Positions 34,135-44,507 of a stretch of 64,000 bases of DNA are shown here, one piece after another (position 1 is the stretch's first letter; each line of letters opens with the position of its first letter). Under the pieces are notes generated by a model that was given only the letters and a program-made list of their open reading frames with translations, was not told the origin of the DNA and made no database searches. This DNA comes from Cryptomeria japonica (taxonomy: Eukaryota > Streptophyta > Pinopsida > Cupressales > Cupressaceae): NCBI RefSeq assembly GCF_030272615.1, contig NC_081410.1:145694349-145758348 (forward strand), in the 5' to 3' direction. The translations under genes were made by a program, and so were the position numbers.

Positions 34135-35866
34135 CTAAATAGAAATATTAGCAAGAGTGGCCTTAAGTTGTTCAATGAGATCATACTCCTTACTAAGGGT
34201 TGATATATGAGGTGCTTGTGGAAGAATAGGTTGAGAGGGAGGAAGTGAAGTTGGGATAACTTGAGGAGGACTAGGTTGCCTATTGTTTCTTGTTTTGTAG
34301 GTATGAGAAACTATATTATAACTCTCCACTAATTTTCTTAGCATACTCATAAGGACTCTTAGTAGGATAACCTCCTTGTAGAGTAAGAATAGGTTACTTA
34401 GGAGTACAAAAAGAATCATTACCATAACCACCTTGAACCACTAAGATAGGCTTACATGGGGAATTTTGAGAAGGACAAGAACCTTGAAATGTGAAGAGGG
34501 GTTTATTAGGTGTTTCATTCACATGTATCAAATTGATTGAGGATGGTTTAGGAATATCAAAGGTGTCCTTAGAAGAAGAATGAACAAGATTGTTGGAAGA
34601 ATTGTTGATAGTCTCTTCTTGCACTAAAGTATTATCATGGATAAGACCAATTTTAGGATGGAAACTAGAAGTAGGAATTTATGTTTTAGAAGAAAGAGCA
34701 TTACTAGGAAAGGTCATATCATCCTCTATCACCAAAAGATCTTCATGGGGAATTAACTCTCTAGGAGAAGGATCAATGTTACTCTTTAAAGTCTCACCTT
34801 TGAGAGGGAGATCTTTGAAAAATATGTTAACCATCTTGTCTTGAACTAGGGTATTATGATGAGTAGAACCTGGTTGGGGAGAGGGAGATACTTTATTTTT
34901 AGAGGGAGAATGATTGAGATTCACTGAAGGTGAGATTCTATCAAGGGAGTTATCAATCATGATTTCATCCCCTTTGGCTAGGATTCTCTCATGGTGTAGA
35001 GAATAATCAACACCTTCTTCTAATGGTTCATCCCAAATAGTGAGCTCATTGAAAAAAATATCTTGCACAAAGATGTCCTTATTGTTATTGCCAATTTCGG
35101 GAGAATGGATAACAATGTTTATTAATTCTTCATCCTTAGGAAGGAGAGCATCACTATATGTATTTAAATCATCCTCTTTCCTCAAAATGTCTTCAATAAT
35201 ATCCTTAGGGGAGAGAACATTAAGAAAAATTATTATGATTTCATCTTCTTTCTCTAAGGCATCTTTAGGGGTAAGACAAACTTTAGGAAAAGGGAAAGCA
35301 TTTCTAATTAATGTATCATCTCTAGTGGGAATTTTGTTGAAATCGAAAGAGGAAATGTCATCACTAGGAAAAGTAGGGACAATACCATCTTCTAGCACAA
35401 AATTAACCTCATGAGGGGAGTATTATTTAGGACTGAGATGAACATCTTTCTCCAAAGATTCATGCTTAGGAAGGAGATCTTTGGAAGAAGTGTTCATAAC
35501 CTCTTGTTGTACTAACATGCCTCCATTGGTAAGACCAAATTTAGGAGAAGATAGGTCAATGTCCATAAATACCTTTTGAATTAGAGAGGCATCATGTAAA
35601 GAAGGTAAAGTAACATTAAGAAATGTGTTTATGATATCATCTTCTTCCTCTAAGATGGCTAGATGTGAAGGGCACATTTTAGGAGAAATGTCAAGATCAC
35701 TCTTCAAATCTTCATCCTTAGAGCATAGGAGAGATTTGAAGGGATTGGTAAGGACTATTTTAGGCACTAAAATGTTATCATAGATAGGAAGAGGTTCTTT
35801 AGGAGAAAGAAAAATTGAAACAAGAGAAGCTAACCCATTATCACATTTACGAAATGAATGCATCAT
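34135..35866 (-). pseudogene. Element C repetitive acidic protein in place of gag
   Basis: Frames 35423-35866, 34679-35398 and 34394-34624 lie in one register with two stops between, giving about 490 residues. The protein consists of degenerate repeats of the kind (D/N)TLVQ(D/E)..., KDLLPK.E.L, SP.., EDD...: LVQQEVMNTSSKDLLPKHES, LVQDKMVNIFFKDLPLKGET, DIFVQDIFFNELTIW, LVQEETINNSSN. It is rich in Asp, Glu, Ser and Pro. A shifted frame (34135-34431) then carries the EYDLIEQLKATLANISI piece that precedes protease in element A. No capsid domain or zinc knuckle is seen. I do not recognise the repeat. Confidence 0.65.
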
Positions 35867-36178
35867 GACAAAAGAAATCCTCTTTCAAATGATAACATAT
35901 GCAAAATAGAAGGAAATATTCAATTTTAACCAATGCAAGCACTCTAAATGTTGATTTAGAGAAATAAAATTTATGAGTTAAATGTATTCCTAAATCAGAT
36001 CTGAAATCAATGATACAAATTAAGCTATCCACAAGTTTCAATTTGAAAAATTAGGGTTTAAGAAAAATTAACCTCTAAATTTTGAAATTTGTAAGGAATT
36101 GAAACTTGTAAATGTAAGTTTGAATTTGGAATAGAAAAAACACTCAAATCTAAGAACATAAATTAGAATTAAAGAAGA

Positions 36179-36201
36179 TTCGATTCACGTCCGGTTCACC
36201 A
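36179..36201 (-). promoter_or_regulatory. Element C primer binding site, tRNA-Trp type
   Basis: The plus strand reads TTCGATTCACGTCCGGTTC then ACCA, matching the last 23 bases of tRNA-Trp as I recall it with one difference. Three bases separate it from the LTR at 36205. The same tRNA is used by element A and by the LTR at 57002. Confidence 0.85.
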
Positions 36202-36204
36202 AAA

Positions 36205-37825
36205 TGTGGAGGCGGGAAAAACAAGACCGGGTGACTAGGACCTAATCCCACTTTTGCCAACACATTGGGAATACGAAAGAGCCTAGGGAGATAGATCACT
36301 TTGGCTACTCATTGTGAGAAAGAGAGAGCCAAGGATTATCTCTTAGGTTTTCTATTCCTCTTGTTGCAAATGATGAGAAAATTAGGGTTTGAATGATCAA
36401 CTAGACTAGGAGATAAAGAATGAAGCATAAATGAACTCGGAATTGCACAAGCTTGTAGATCTAAAACTGAGATACTGAAAGCATGAAAGGGTGAGAATTT
36501 TGGATGTGTACCTGATGCTACAAATTGAACAAAACTGACCAGAACTAGGGTGTCACGCCACTGTCCCTGACGGACTGGCAAAGAGTTGTAGCTGAGAAAC
36601 TGCAAATCCAAGATCCTAAAGATGCAACTTGTCAAATTTCACTGCAAAGTGGAGGGACCAGGGTGCCATGCCCCTATCCTTGACAAATTTATGTACTTTT
36701 GAGACTTTTGGGTGGTTCCACTACCTTTTCCTGATCTGGAACTGCCTTCGGGTACTTGTTTCTGAACCTACAACTGAAAAGGGAAGGTTTGGGTGGCTAT
36801 ATAGGGTTTTGCCTCAGTCAAACCCCTGTGTTGGTGATTTCCACCTCCACAAATAGCCAATAATATACTAAAAATGTGTGTGCTAGAACCTTGTATGTAT
36901 GCAAGATCCTAAAATGAAAGCAAACAATCTAGAGTAACCCTAAAGAGTAAACCCTAAATGCTTATAATTAACAAAGTAAATGCTCTAAATCAATGATGAA
37001 AATTCATCTAAATCATGAATGTAAATATGCAATTTGATGTAAAGAAGATCATACAAAGACATGAAAATAACATGAAATCATACCAATCCCCAAGGGAGAG
37101 ATATTGCCACTAGATCTCCTATTACTCTTCAATGTCTTCAAGGCTCCTAATTGATGATGAATTATTGATGAAATGTTGTTGAATGTTGTTGAAGAATCTA
37201 CATAGGCTTCTCTTTCAGTACATAGAAGGCTTTGTGCTCCAAAAATTTGCTCTTAGATTCTTAGATCTGATCCCTTGAAATGAAGAAAGAGAGCTCTTAT
37301 GTATGAAACCCTATATCTTAATTTTGACTTAATTATTCCTTTAGGCCAACCTAGGAATTGAATTTCCCACCAATATTTTAGGGTTAAGCATTATAATATC
37401 ATAGAATTATGCTCCCTAAATTTCAGGAAAAAAGTTGAGGACCATGTGCACTCTCGCCACAGTCTGACCAACTTTTTACCAAATTTTTAGGGTCGTTAGA
37501 TATGATGATGTTGGAGTGAATCCCAAAGTTACAATTGATTTCAAGGTGTTTTGATATACGAAATCAGGCCTTAAAGATCAAAATAGGACATAATTAGGGT
37601 TTATGATTAAATGATTTATTGGAGGAAAAAAGGGGCACACTTAGGGTAAAGAGCCCAATTTTATGATGTGGGAAGTGATGAAATTAGACTTTAGATTTAA
37701 TTAAATTAGTTAATTAAATGCTTAAAGGGAAATTACAATGCAAGATGCAAACACACTAAGGCGGGTGCTAAACTAAGTGTGAAATTGTACCACCCTAGCA
37801 AGGGTGTTCAATTTATGACACTACA
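36205..37825 (-). mobile_element. Element C 5' LTR
   Basis: It runs from TGTGGAGGCG to ATGACACTACA, 1621 bp, with the primer site on its left and the GGAGA TSD on its right. It holds the putative TATA box at 36797-36804, about 1 kb from the LTR start in the minus orientation. Confidence 0.93.
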
Positions 37826-37830
37826 GGAGA

Positions 37831-38757
37831 TAACTCATCTACTAAAGGATTTCAAGGAAGACATTATTAATAACATGGCTACCCAGTTGGATACACTTCA
37901 AACAAAGAAGAAGTAGAGGCAATGCTTGCTGAATTGTGTCCTCATTATAGGCAAAAGAAAAAGGACTGCAAATGTAAGCTTCTTGCTAAAATTGACAGTC
38001 ACTAGGCTCCTCCAGATTTCAAGCCAGTTTATGGAGATGATGAGCAACTCTTCTATATTGCACAAAGAAGGCCATGGTCCCCAAGACAGGGTATTCCACG
38101 GGATCCATTGTCTTTTTATGTTCCCTATATGAAATCTTATGCATAAAATAATCAGTGACAACCTCCATATTCCCAAAATTTTGGGAACTATATACCTCAG
38201 TCTTGGAATAATTCCCAAAATCCTTGGCCCAGTTATCAAAACCCTTCCTTTCAGTGGCAGCAACCATAAGGGAATTAGTCACAATCTCAAGGTCTATGGC
38301 AGCCATCCCAGAGTAACTAGCAATAGTCATCTCAATGGAGGGGAGGTCAGCAATAGCCAAATCAGTCCTCTCGTTCCCTACAGCCACCACAATAGCCCCA
38401 ATAGCTAGCTTTAATGCCACTAGCTGCTAATGCTACTCCACCTAAGTCCACTCATTTGCCAACTCAGCCTGTGCCAAATCCTAATAATAAACCTCAACAA
38501 CAACAACAAGTTTATTCAATTGATCCTAATCAATATCCTGCATACTCTCTCAGTGTAAGTGGCATTCACTTGCGATCAGGAACAACTTTTCCTACCCCAT
38601 CACCTTCAGTTATAACTAAATTACCATCAAAGGAAATTGCACAAGATACTATACCTAACCAACCTACAAATCCTAAACAAGTACCTCAATCTAAAACTTC
38701 ATACACACATGTAAGAACACCTTCATTTCCTTAATGAATATTGCAGATAGAAGTGAC
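37831..38757 (+). pseudogene. Element B gag C-terminus and linker to protease
   Basis: Resuming after element C, the translation reads ITHLLKDFKEDIINNMATQL, then LAELCPHYRQKKKDCKCKLL (a degenerate Cys-rich segment). A Gln/Asn/Pro/Trp-rich stretch follows (SQNFGNYIPQSWNNSQNPWP). The frame 38414-38734 holds SLSVSGIHLRSGTTFPTP, a phrase typical of Athila/Tat gag-pol junctions. Most stops here are TAA or TAG where a Gln is expected. Confidence 0.75.
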
Positions 38758-39500
38758 TAGGTAGTAAGACGACATAGCTTTTGATCTTATTGATCAGTTA
38801 AAACATATATGTGTAAAGATTCCACTATTCCAAGCCATTGATGATATTCCCATATATGCTAAATGCATTAAGGAGGAATGTTTAAAGAAACCTGGATGGG
38901 GGAAAAAGGACCCACAAACAATCCATGTAATGGGACAATTGGCTGACAATATGTTAGGTAAAGTTACTGTCCCTAAGTATTATGGCACTGGCAATCCTGT
39001 TGTGAAAGTAGTTATCAATGGAACTCAAATTAAGAATGCCCTGCTAGATTTAGGAACAACTATAAATGTTATGACCAAGGATGTCATGCAACAACTCAGT
39101 GTTACTAGTCTTAAGTCTACCCCAAAAGTCCTACAACTTGCAGATAATTCCACTGTCTGACCTGATGGGATGGTTGAGGATATTGTTCTCACTTTAGATT
39201 CTTGGGAATATCCAATTGACTTTATAATACTCTCTCCTAAAGAAACATTGGGAGGTAATCCAATTATTTTGGGAAGGCCTTGGCTTGCTATAGTTGATGC
39301 ATGCATAGGGTGTAGATAAGGGAATGTGACTATTTCAGATGGTGTCACCACTAAAACACTTGTACTTTATTCTCTTGCACAACCTCAACTTGGTCAAGAG
39401 AAAATAGTGTGGCCAGATGTAGGAGAAGAAGCAAAGGAACTTAATTTTGTTCAAGAGCTTATGATTTTGGCCAGGGAATCATTCATAGGACTCTAGGAAG
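38758..39500 (+). pseudogene. Element B aspartic protease
   Basis: AFDLIDQLKHICVKIPLFQA, the KKDPQTIHVMGQLADN segment and IKNALLDLGTTINVMTKDVM lie in order. DLG is the usual Athila-type active-site triad, followed by TT where AS is common. The C-terminal strand NPIILGRPWLA follows at about 39260-39295. A stop at about 39160 (V*P) and another at 39319 break the frame. It would cleave gag-pol into mature proteins. Confidence 0.85.
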
Positions 39501-39769
39501 ATGATAAGGTACTCTCTAACATCATATAAAATCATTATGGTACAACCCATCAGTTACCTGGTCTACCATTGTGTCCTTTACATACTCTTCTTCCATCTTC
39601 CAGTTTTTTGGGTTCTCCTACAACCACAAATATATTTCATACCTTGTTGCCCCAATAAATCCAAACCTCTTGTTTAACTAAAGTGTCTAAGATTCAGTCA
39701 ACTACTCAAGTAGAGGTTGCTTCAGGAAGAAACTTGAATATCAATAGTCAGCTTATGACAAATCAATAA

Positions 39770-40812
39770 TTGTCTTTGATAGAACTACTCAAGACCCATA
39801 AATAGGATTTTGTGTGGGATTATCATGATATGAAGGGATTAGATCCTAAATTGTGCACTCATGGGATTTATATCAGAGAAGATTGTAAGCCAGTTTGACA
39901 ACCTTAGCGAATGATCAATCCTGCATTAAGGGAAATAGTTAAGGAAGAATTGCAAAAGTTACTCAATGCAAAGTTTATTTATCCTATTTTAGAAAGTTTA
40001 TGGGTATCTCCTCTGGTCATATTCCCTAAGAAAGAAGGTAAATGGATAATTTGTGTGGATTATAGGGAGCTCAACATTGCCACTAAAAAGGATCATTTCC
40101 CACTTCCTTTCATTGATCAGGTACTGGATTCTTTAGTAGGAAAATAAACTTCTCATTTTTGGATGGGTTTAGTGGTTATAATCATATTAGAATTTCTCCA
40201 AAAGACTAGGAAAAGATAACCTTCACCTGCCCTTGGGGAACGTGCAATGCTCCTACAACCTTCTAGATGACGGTCCTCAATATATTTTCAGATATTGCCC
40301 ATGATTGCATGGAAATCTATATGGATAATTTCACTGCTTATGGAATTACTTTTGAGGAAGCATTGCACAATCTTGGAAAACTGTTGTAGCGGTGTGAGGA
40401 TCATAATTTGTCCCTAAATAGTAAAAAAATCTTCATTATGATGCAAGAAGGGATAGTGTTAGGGCATCATATTTCTCAAGTAGGCATTCAAGTCGACCCT
40501 ACCAAGATTGAGGTAATAATCAACCTCCCTGTCCCTATAAAACAAAAGGATGTCAGGAGTTTCTTAGGCCATGCAGGGTATTATATAAGATTTATAAATG
40601 ACTTTAGTAAGATGATAGGTCCTTTGTATTCTCTTTTGACAAAGGATGTTGAGCTTGAATGGACACCAGCATGTGAAGAGGCATTTGCCAAACTTGAGGG
40701 AGCTTTAACCCAAGCTTTGGTGCTCAAAGGACCTGATTGGTCTCTCCCTTTTCATATTCACACCAATGCATCAAATTTTGCAATTGGAGTAGTCTTGGAA
40801 CAAAAACAATAA
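39770..40812 (+). pseudogene. Element B reverse transcriptase
   Basis: The domain starts with LLKTHK, DFVWDYHDMKGLDPKLCTHG and continues through INPALREIVKEELQKLL, VIFPKKEGKWIICVDYREL and DHFPLPFIDQVLDSLVG. After a stop and a shift come FLDGFSGYNHIRISPKD, ITFTCPWGTCNAPTTF and the catalytic box IYMDNFTAYG. The box should be YMDD; the second Asp is Asn (one G to A change). The connection part is LGHHISQVGIQVDPTKIE and HAGYYIRFINDFSKMI. Five in-frame stops are visible, four as TAG or TAA in place of Gln. It cannot be functional. Confidence 0.9.
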
Positions 40813-41130
40813 GTTTTAGAGAATACAATTTATTATATCAGCAAAAATTTGCAGGGACCTCAACTAAATTATATTGTTACAAAGAAGGAAATGTTAGTTG
40901 TTATCTATGCTCTCAACAAGTTTCGACACTACATCACTGGCTATCATATATTTGTGCACACCGATCATGCAGTCATCAAGTACCTTATGAATAAAAGTTT
41001 CATTGCTAGCAGATTGGCACGGTGGTTGTTGCTTATGCAAGAGTTTGGTATCACTATCATAGACAAGCCAAGTAAAGAAAATGTAGTGACAGACTTTATG
41101 TCCAGATTACAGACAAAGGATGATCCTGCA
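40700..41130 (+). pseudogene. Element B RNase H
   Basis: It starts with FHIHTNASNFAIGVVLEQKQ, where the first catalytic Asp of the usual TDAS motif is Asn. After a TAA stop in place of Gln it continues with LNYIVTKKEMLVVIYALNKF, YHIFVHTDHAVIKYLMNKSF, ARWLLLMQEFGITIIDKPSK and VVTDFMSRL. The TDH and DFMSRL positions hold the other acidic residues. It degrades the RNA strand after copying. Confidence 0.88.
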
Positions 41131-42531
41131 GCCATTGATGATTCCTTTCTAGACAAGCATTTATTTTCAATCAATGTACACACTCCATGGTATGCTGACA
41201 TAGCTAACTACATAGTATCTAACAAAATTCCTTCTCATTTATCACCCAAGGAAAGAAGGTTACTTGTAGAGAAGAGTTTCAATTTTCCATGGATAGTAGA
41301 TTACTTATTTTATACAGGGCTAGATCAAGTTATGAGATGGTGTGTTCGAGAGGATGAAACTTATGGCATTATTCATGCCTATCATGACGAGCCTTGTGGA
41401 GGAAAATTTGTTGCCAAGAGAACAACTATAAAGATCCTGAATACTAATTATTATTGGCCAAGTTTGCATAGAGATGTAGTCAAGTATACCAAAAAATGTG
41501 ACAGATGTTAGAGGATGGGGAGACCCACTAGTTCAGATGAGATGCCTTTGCATCCATAGATGGTTGCTACACCATTTGACAAATGAGGGTTATATTTTGT
41601 AGGACGTATTGATCCACCCTCAAATGGTAGATCATACATCCTTGTTTGTACTGACTATATCACAAAATGGGTTGAGGTGAAAGCATTCAAACATGTCAGA
41701 GATAACAAGGTAGTAGAATTTATGTATGAGGAAATCTTTACAAGATATGGAGTTCCACGAGATATTGTGACTGATCAAGGGGAACAATTTACTGTCACTT
41801 TGATTACAGCTTTGGTCAATGATTTTAATATAAGGCATAGGAATTCAAGCCCTAATCATCCTCATGAAAATTCACAAGATGAAATCAACAACAGAGAGAT
41901 TGAGTCTATACTGACCAAAACAGTAGCCCTCAATTGAAAGGATTGGTCTAGTAGATTGTCAGAAGTAGTTTGGGTATATAGCACTACATACAAGACAACT
42001 ACAGGCTTTACACCCTTTGAGATGGTGTATGGGAAATTGGCTATGATGCATGTGGATTTTGAGCATAAGACACTTAGAACAGCCATAGCATTATATATGA
42101 CTCTCTCTACAGCTCAACAAGATAGACTCTCACAACTTAATGCCTTAGATGAAATCAGAAAGTCCCTCTTGTAGCACATAGAAATAATTTAGAATCAATG
42201 CATGAAATGGCATGATAAATATATTAAAGACAAAGCATTCAAACCAAGAGACTGGGCCCTTATGTATGACTCCAAGTATAAGGATAATTTGGGGAAACTA
42301 CAGACGTGATGGTTAGGGCCCTATGAAGTGATTGAAACATTCCCAAATGGTGCAGTACAATTGGCTACTATCGATCCTGTAAAATTTAAGTTGTTCGTAA
42401 ATGGTTATTGATTGTGCCTCTATCATAAGCCTCTTTCCAAAGAGGAGTTCCTACAACAATTCATTACTCAAGTAGCTGCTGAGATTCCTACAGCAGAGGT
42501 AGGGGAACTTGTAGTCCCACCTTCTTCCTAA
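41131..42531 (+). pseudogene. Element B integrase
   Basis: The zinc-binding part is IIHAYHDEPCGGKFVAKRT with CDRC at about 41500 (HHCC). The catalytic core follows: first Asp in ILVCTDYITKWVEVKAF, second in DIVTDQGEQFTVTL, and the Glu in SQDEINNREIESILTK. The C-terminal part has TTGFTPFEMVYGKLAMMHVD and the strand LGPYEVIETFPNGAVQLATI near 42310-42370. Stops at 41509, 41558, 41584 and 41936 divide it. It inserted the DNA copy into host DNA. Confidence 0.9.
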
Positions 42532-43076
42532 TTTCTTTCCACATTCACTCATAATAAATACTTCCATATCCCATGGAAGTACCTTTCTTTGCCTATAAAT
42601 ATTCCATTTTCATACTCACCCATCACTCTTTCATATCATTTCACTTCGTCATTCGTTTCTCCACCTCACCCACCATACATAGCAGTTAGACTTCATACAT
42701 GATGGATTTCTCCAACTGTTGTCATTATGGCACGATAACAGGTACACTCGTGTGTATTTATTTTTGTTTCATGCATTCATTAAACCATATTTTATATGAT
42801 AATGATATTTGCATAGTTGTTCTTGTAGTCACCCTCTGCATGTGTGGACACATGTTAAGCTTTAGGTTGGAGGTAAAGTAAAATGGTGAATTATTTTCAT
42901 GGAATTATTCTTATGTCATCTCAAATAAAAGTTTAAATTTAAAATCATTACGGCTTGATTTGACATTTTGTGCTTTGCTATACCTCTTTTCGTCGACGTT
43001 TTCTTTCTTGCCTTGAGTTATTTTGAAAAATTGGAGTTGTAGCAGGGTTGTTTGCAAACAGGGTATATTTTCTTTT
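42532..43076 (+). other. Element B spacer between pol and third ORF, with TATA box
   Basis: No long coding frame. TATAAATATT at 42594-42603 sits in a CT-rich context (GCCTATAAATATTCC), followed by CT-rich sequence and several ATGs near 42700. This could be a promoter or leader for the downstream ORF. Element F is inserted at the right end. Confidence 0.5.
42594..42603 (+). promoter_or_regulatory. Possible internal TATA box of element B
   Basis: TATAAATATT between the end of integrase and the third ORF. Position and context suit a second promoter, but a chance match in A/T-rich DNA is possible. Confidence 0.35.
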
Positions 43077-43081
43077 GAGAA

Positions 43082-44333
43082 TGTTAGTCCCAACCAGTGC
43101 TGAGAGGGGATGGGTGAATCAACACTTTACCAATTTTACTCAATTGAAACTTTTAACTCAATATTTTACTAACTTAACATTCATCAATATAAATAACCAC
43201 TGCAGTAGAATAAACATGCATGAAAATATACACAATGACACCAAGATTTATCTTGTGGAAACCCAAATGGGAGAAAACCACAATGTGATTAGGAACTCAC
43301 AAATTTTGTACTCTTCTGGAGTACGCTCGGTGAGGAGCCATCCCTGTTAGGAGATTACAAAGACATTTGTTAGGTGCCACCCGGTTAAGGGATTTTGTTT
43401 AAGGTCGGTTAGTGCCTTTACCCTGTTAAAGGTAGCCTGATTAAAGGACTTAAGAACATCAATTAAGATGTCACCTAGTTAAGGGATTTTACAAAAGGAC
43501 CTATTAAAGTCCACCCTAATAAGGGATTTTAGTTGCAATGGTTAGAAAGCAACACAAGGATGGTTTGTTGGAGTAGCTACTAATAGCTTGATCAGATCAC
43601 ACTCAAAAACAAACTCTATCTGCACTGGTTGTATCTTATCTGCACACCATCAGTTTCCTACTTATACATTCAACTTTGCACTCTGTCAATTCTCTATCCT
43701 TTGGCTCTGTACTTATGTCGGTCCTCTGGCCTTCGGCTCTGTATTATGCTTTGCTCCCCCTGTATTCACACTTTCTCATCACACTGTCCGCATGAGCAAC
43801 AACATTATCAAAATGAATTGAGTGAATCTAATATCCTTTGGATCTATCACCAACTTTTCCCTCCAAAAATATTTTATTCAAAGTTTTGTTATCGCACCAT
43901 AAATAACTCTCCATAAATCATTCTAGGAATCTCTGCCAGAATAGTTGTTCAAGCCGATAAGTTCATCAATTGACTGGAGAAGACTGTCGATTTAACTAGA
44001 TGTTTAACTGAACATTACTAGTCCGTCGGTTACAGACTCTACTGGTGTATCGAACAAAATCTACTTACCGATTACCTTTTGTATACCGATGTGTCGGTCT
44101 ACTCTCTGCTTGCCAGTTGACCTCTTTTGTGTCAGTCTACTTGTTGCTTGTCAGTTGACCTCTTGTGTGTCGGTCTACTCACTGCTTAGCTTGTCTACAC
44201 ACTTATTAGCCAGTTAACCACTGTATACCGGTCAACTTATTACCGATAAACTATGAGAACTTGGGAAATGATGTTGCCAACAATGACAACCATATCATTC
44301 GCCGGTCATACAAAATGCACTAGAATGCCAAAA
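43082..44333 (-). mobile_element. Element F 3' LTR
   Basis: It starts TGTTAGTCCC on the plus strand and ends AGAATGCCAAAA where the partner LTR ends AGAATGCCAACA, so the terminal CA has mutated here. About 1252 bp. It contains GGTTAAGGGATTTT-type near-repeats around 43380-43540. Confidence 0.9.
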
Positions 44334-44348
44334 AAACTCCCCCTTTGG
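44334..44348 (-). promoter_or_regulatory. Element F polypurine tract
   Basis: The minus strand reads CCAAAGGGGGAGTTT directly before the LTR. AAAGGGGGAG is a common copia polypurine tract. Confidence 0.75.
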
Positions 44349-44507
44349 AATTGGTGGAAAATACTACAAAACGCTACAAAATTGTGTCAGTTCTGGCCCC
44401 TTTTTCTGACCTCTGTAACTCGTAACTCACACTATACAAGACTCCAAAACTCCCCCTTTTTCAATCAATGGCAAAGACTATCCAAAATATAAAATTAAAA
44501 AAAAATG

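Larger units (their letters stand above)
21977..37825 (-). mobile_element. Element C: non-autonomous gypsy-type retrotransposon (TSD GGAGA)
   Basis: The ends are TGTGGAGGCG (21977) and ATGACACTACA (37825). GGAGA is duplicated at 21972-21976 and 37826-37830, inside element B gag. The right LTR is 36205-37825 with a tRNA-Trp primer site to its left, so the element reads on the minus strand. The left LTR is 21977-22858 plus 30395-31147, split by element D, with a polypurine tract at 31148. Native length is about 8.3 kb. The interior (31148-36204) has protease and G-patch sequence but no RT, RNase H or integrase, so it would have needed enzymes from a relative such as element A. By eye about 7% of the first 235 LTR positions differ. 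Confidence 0.92.
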
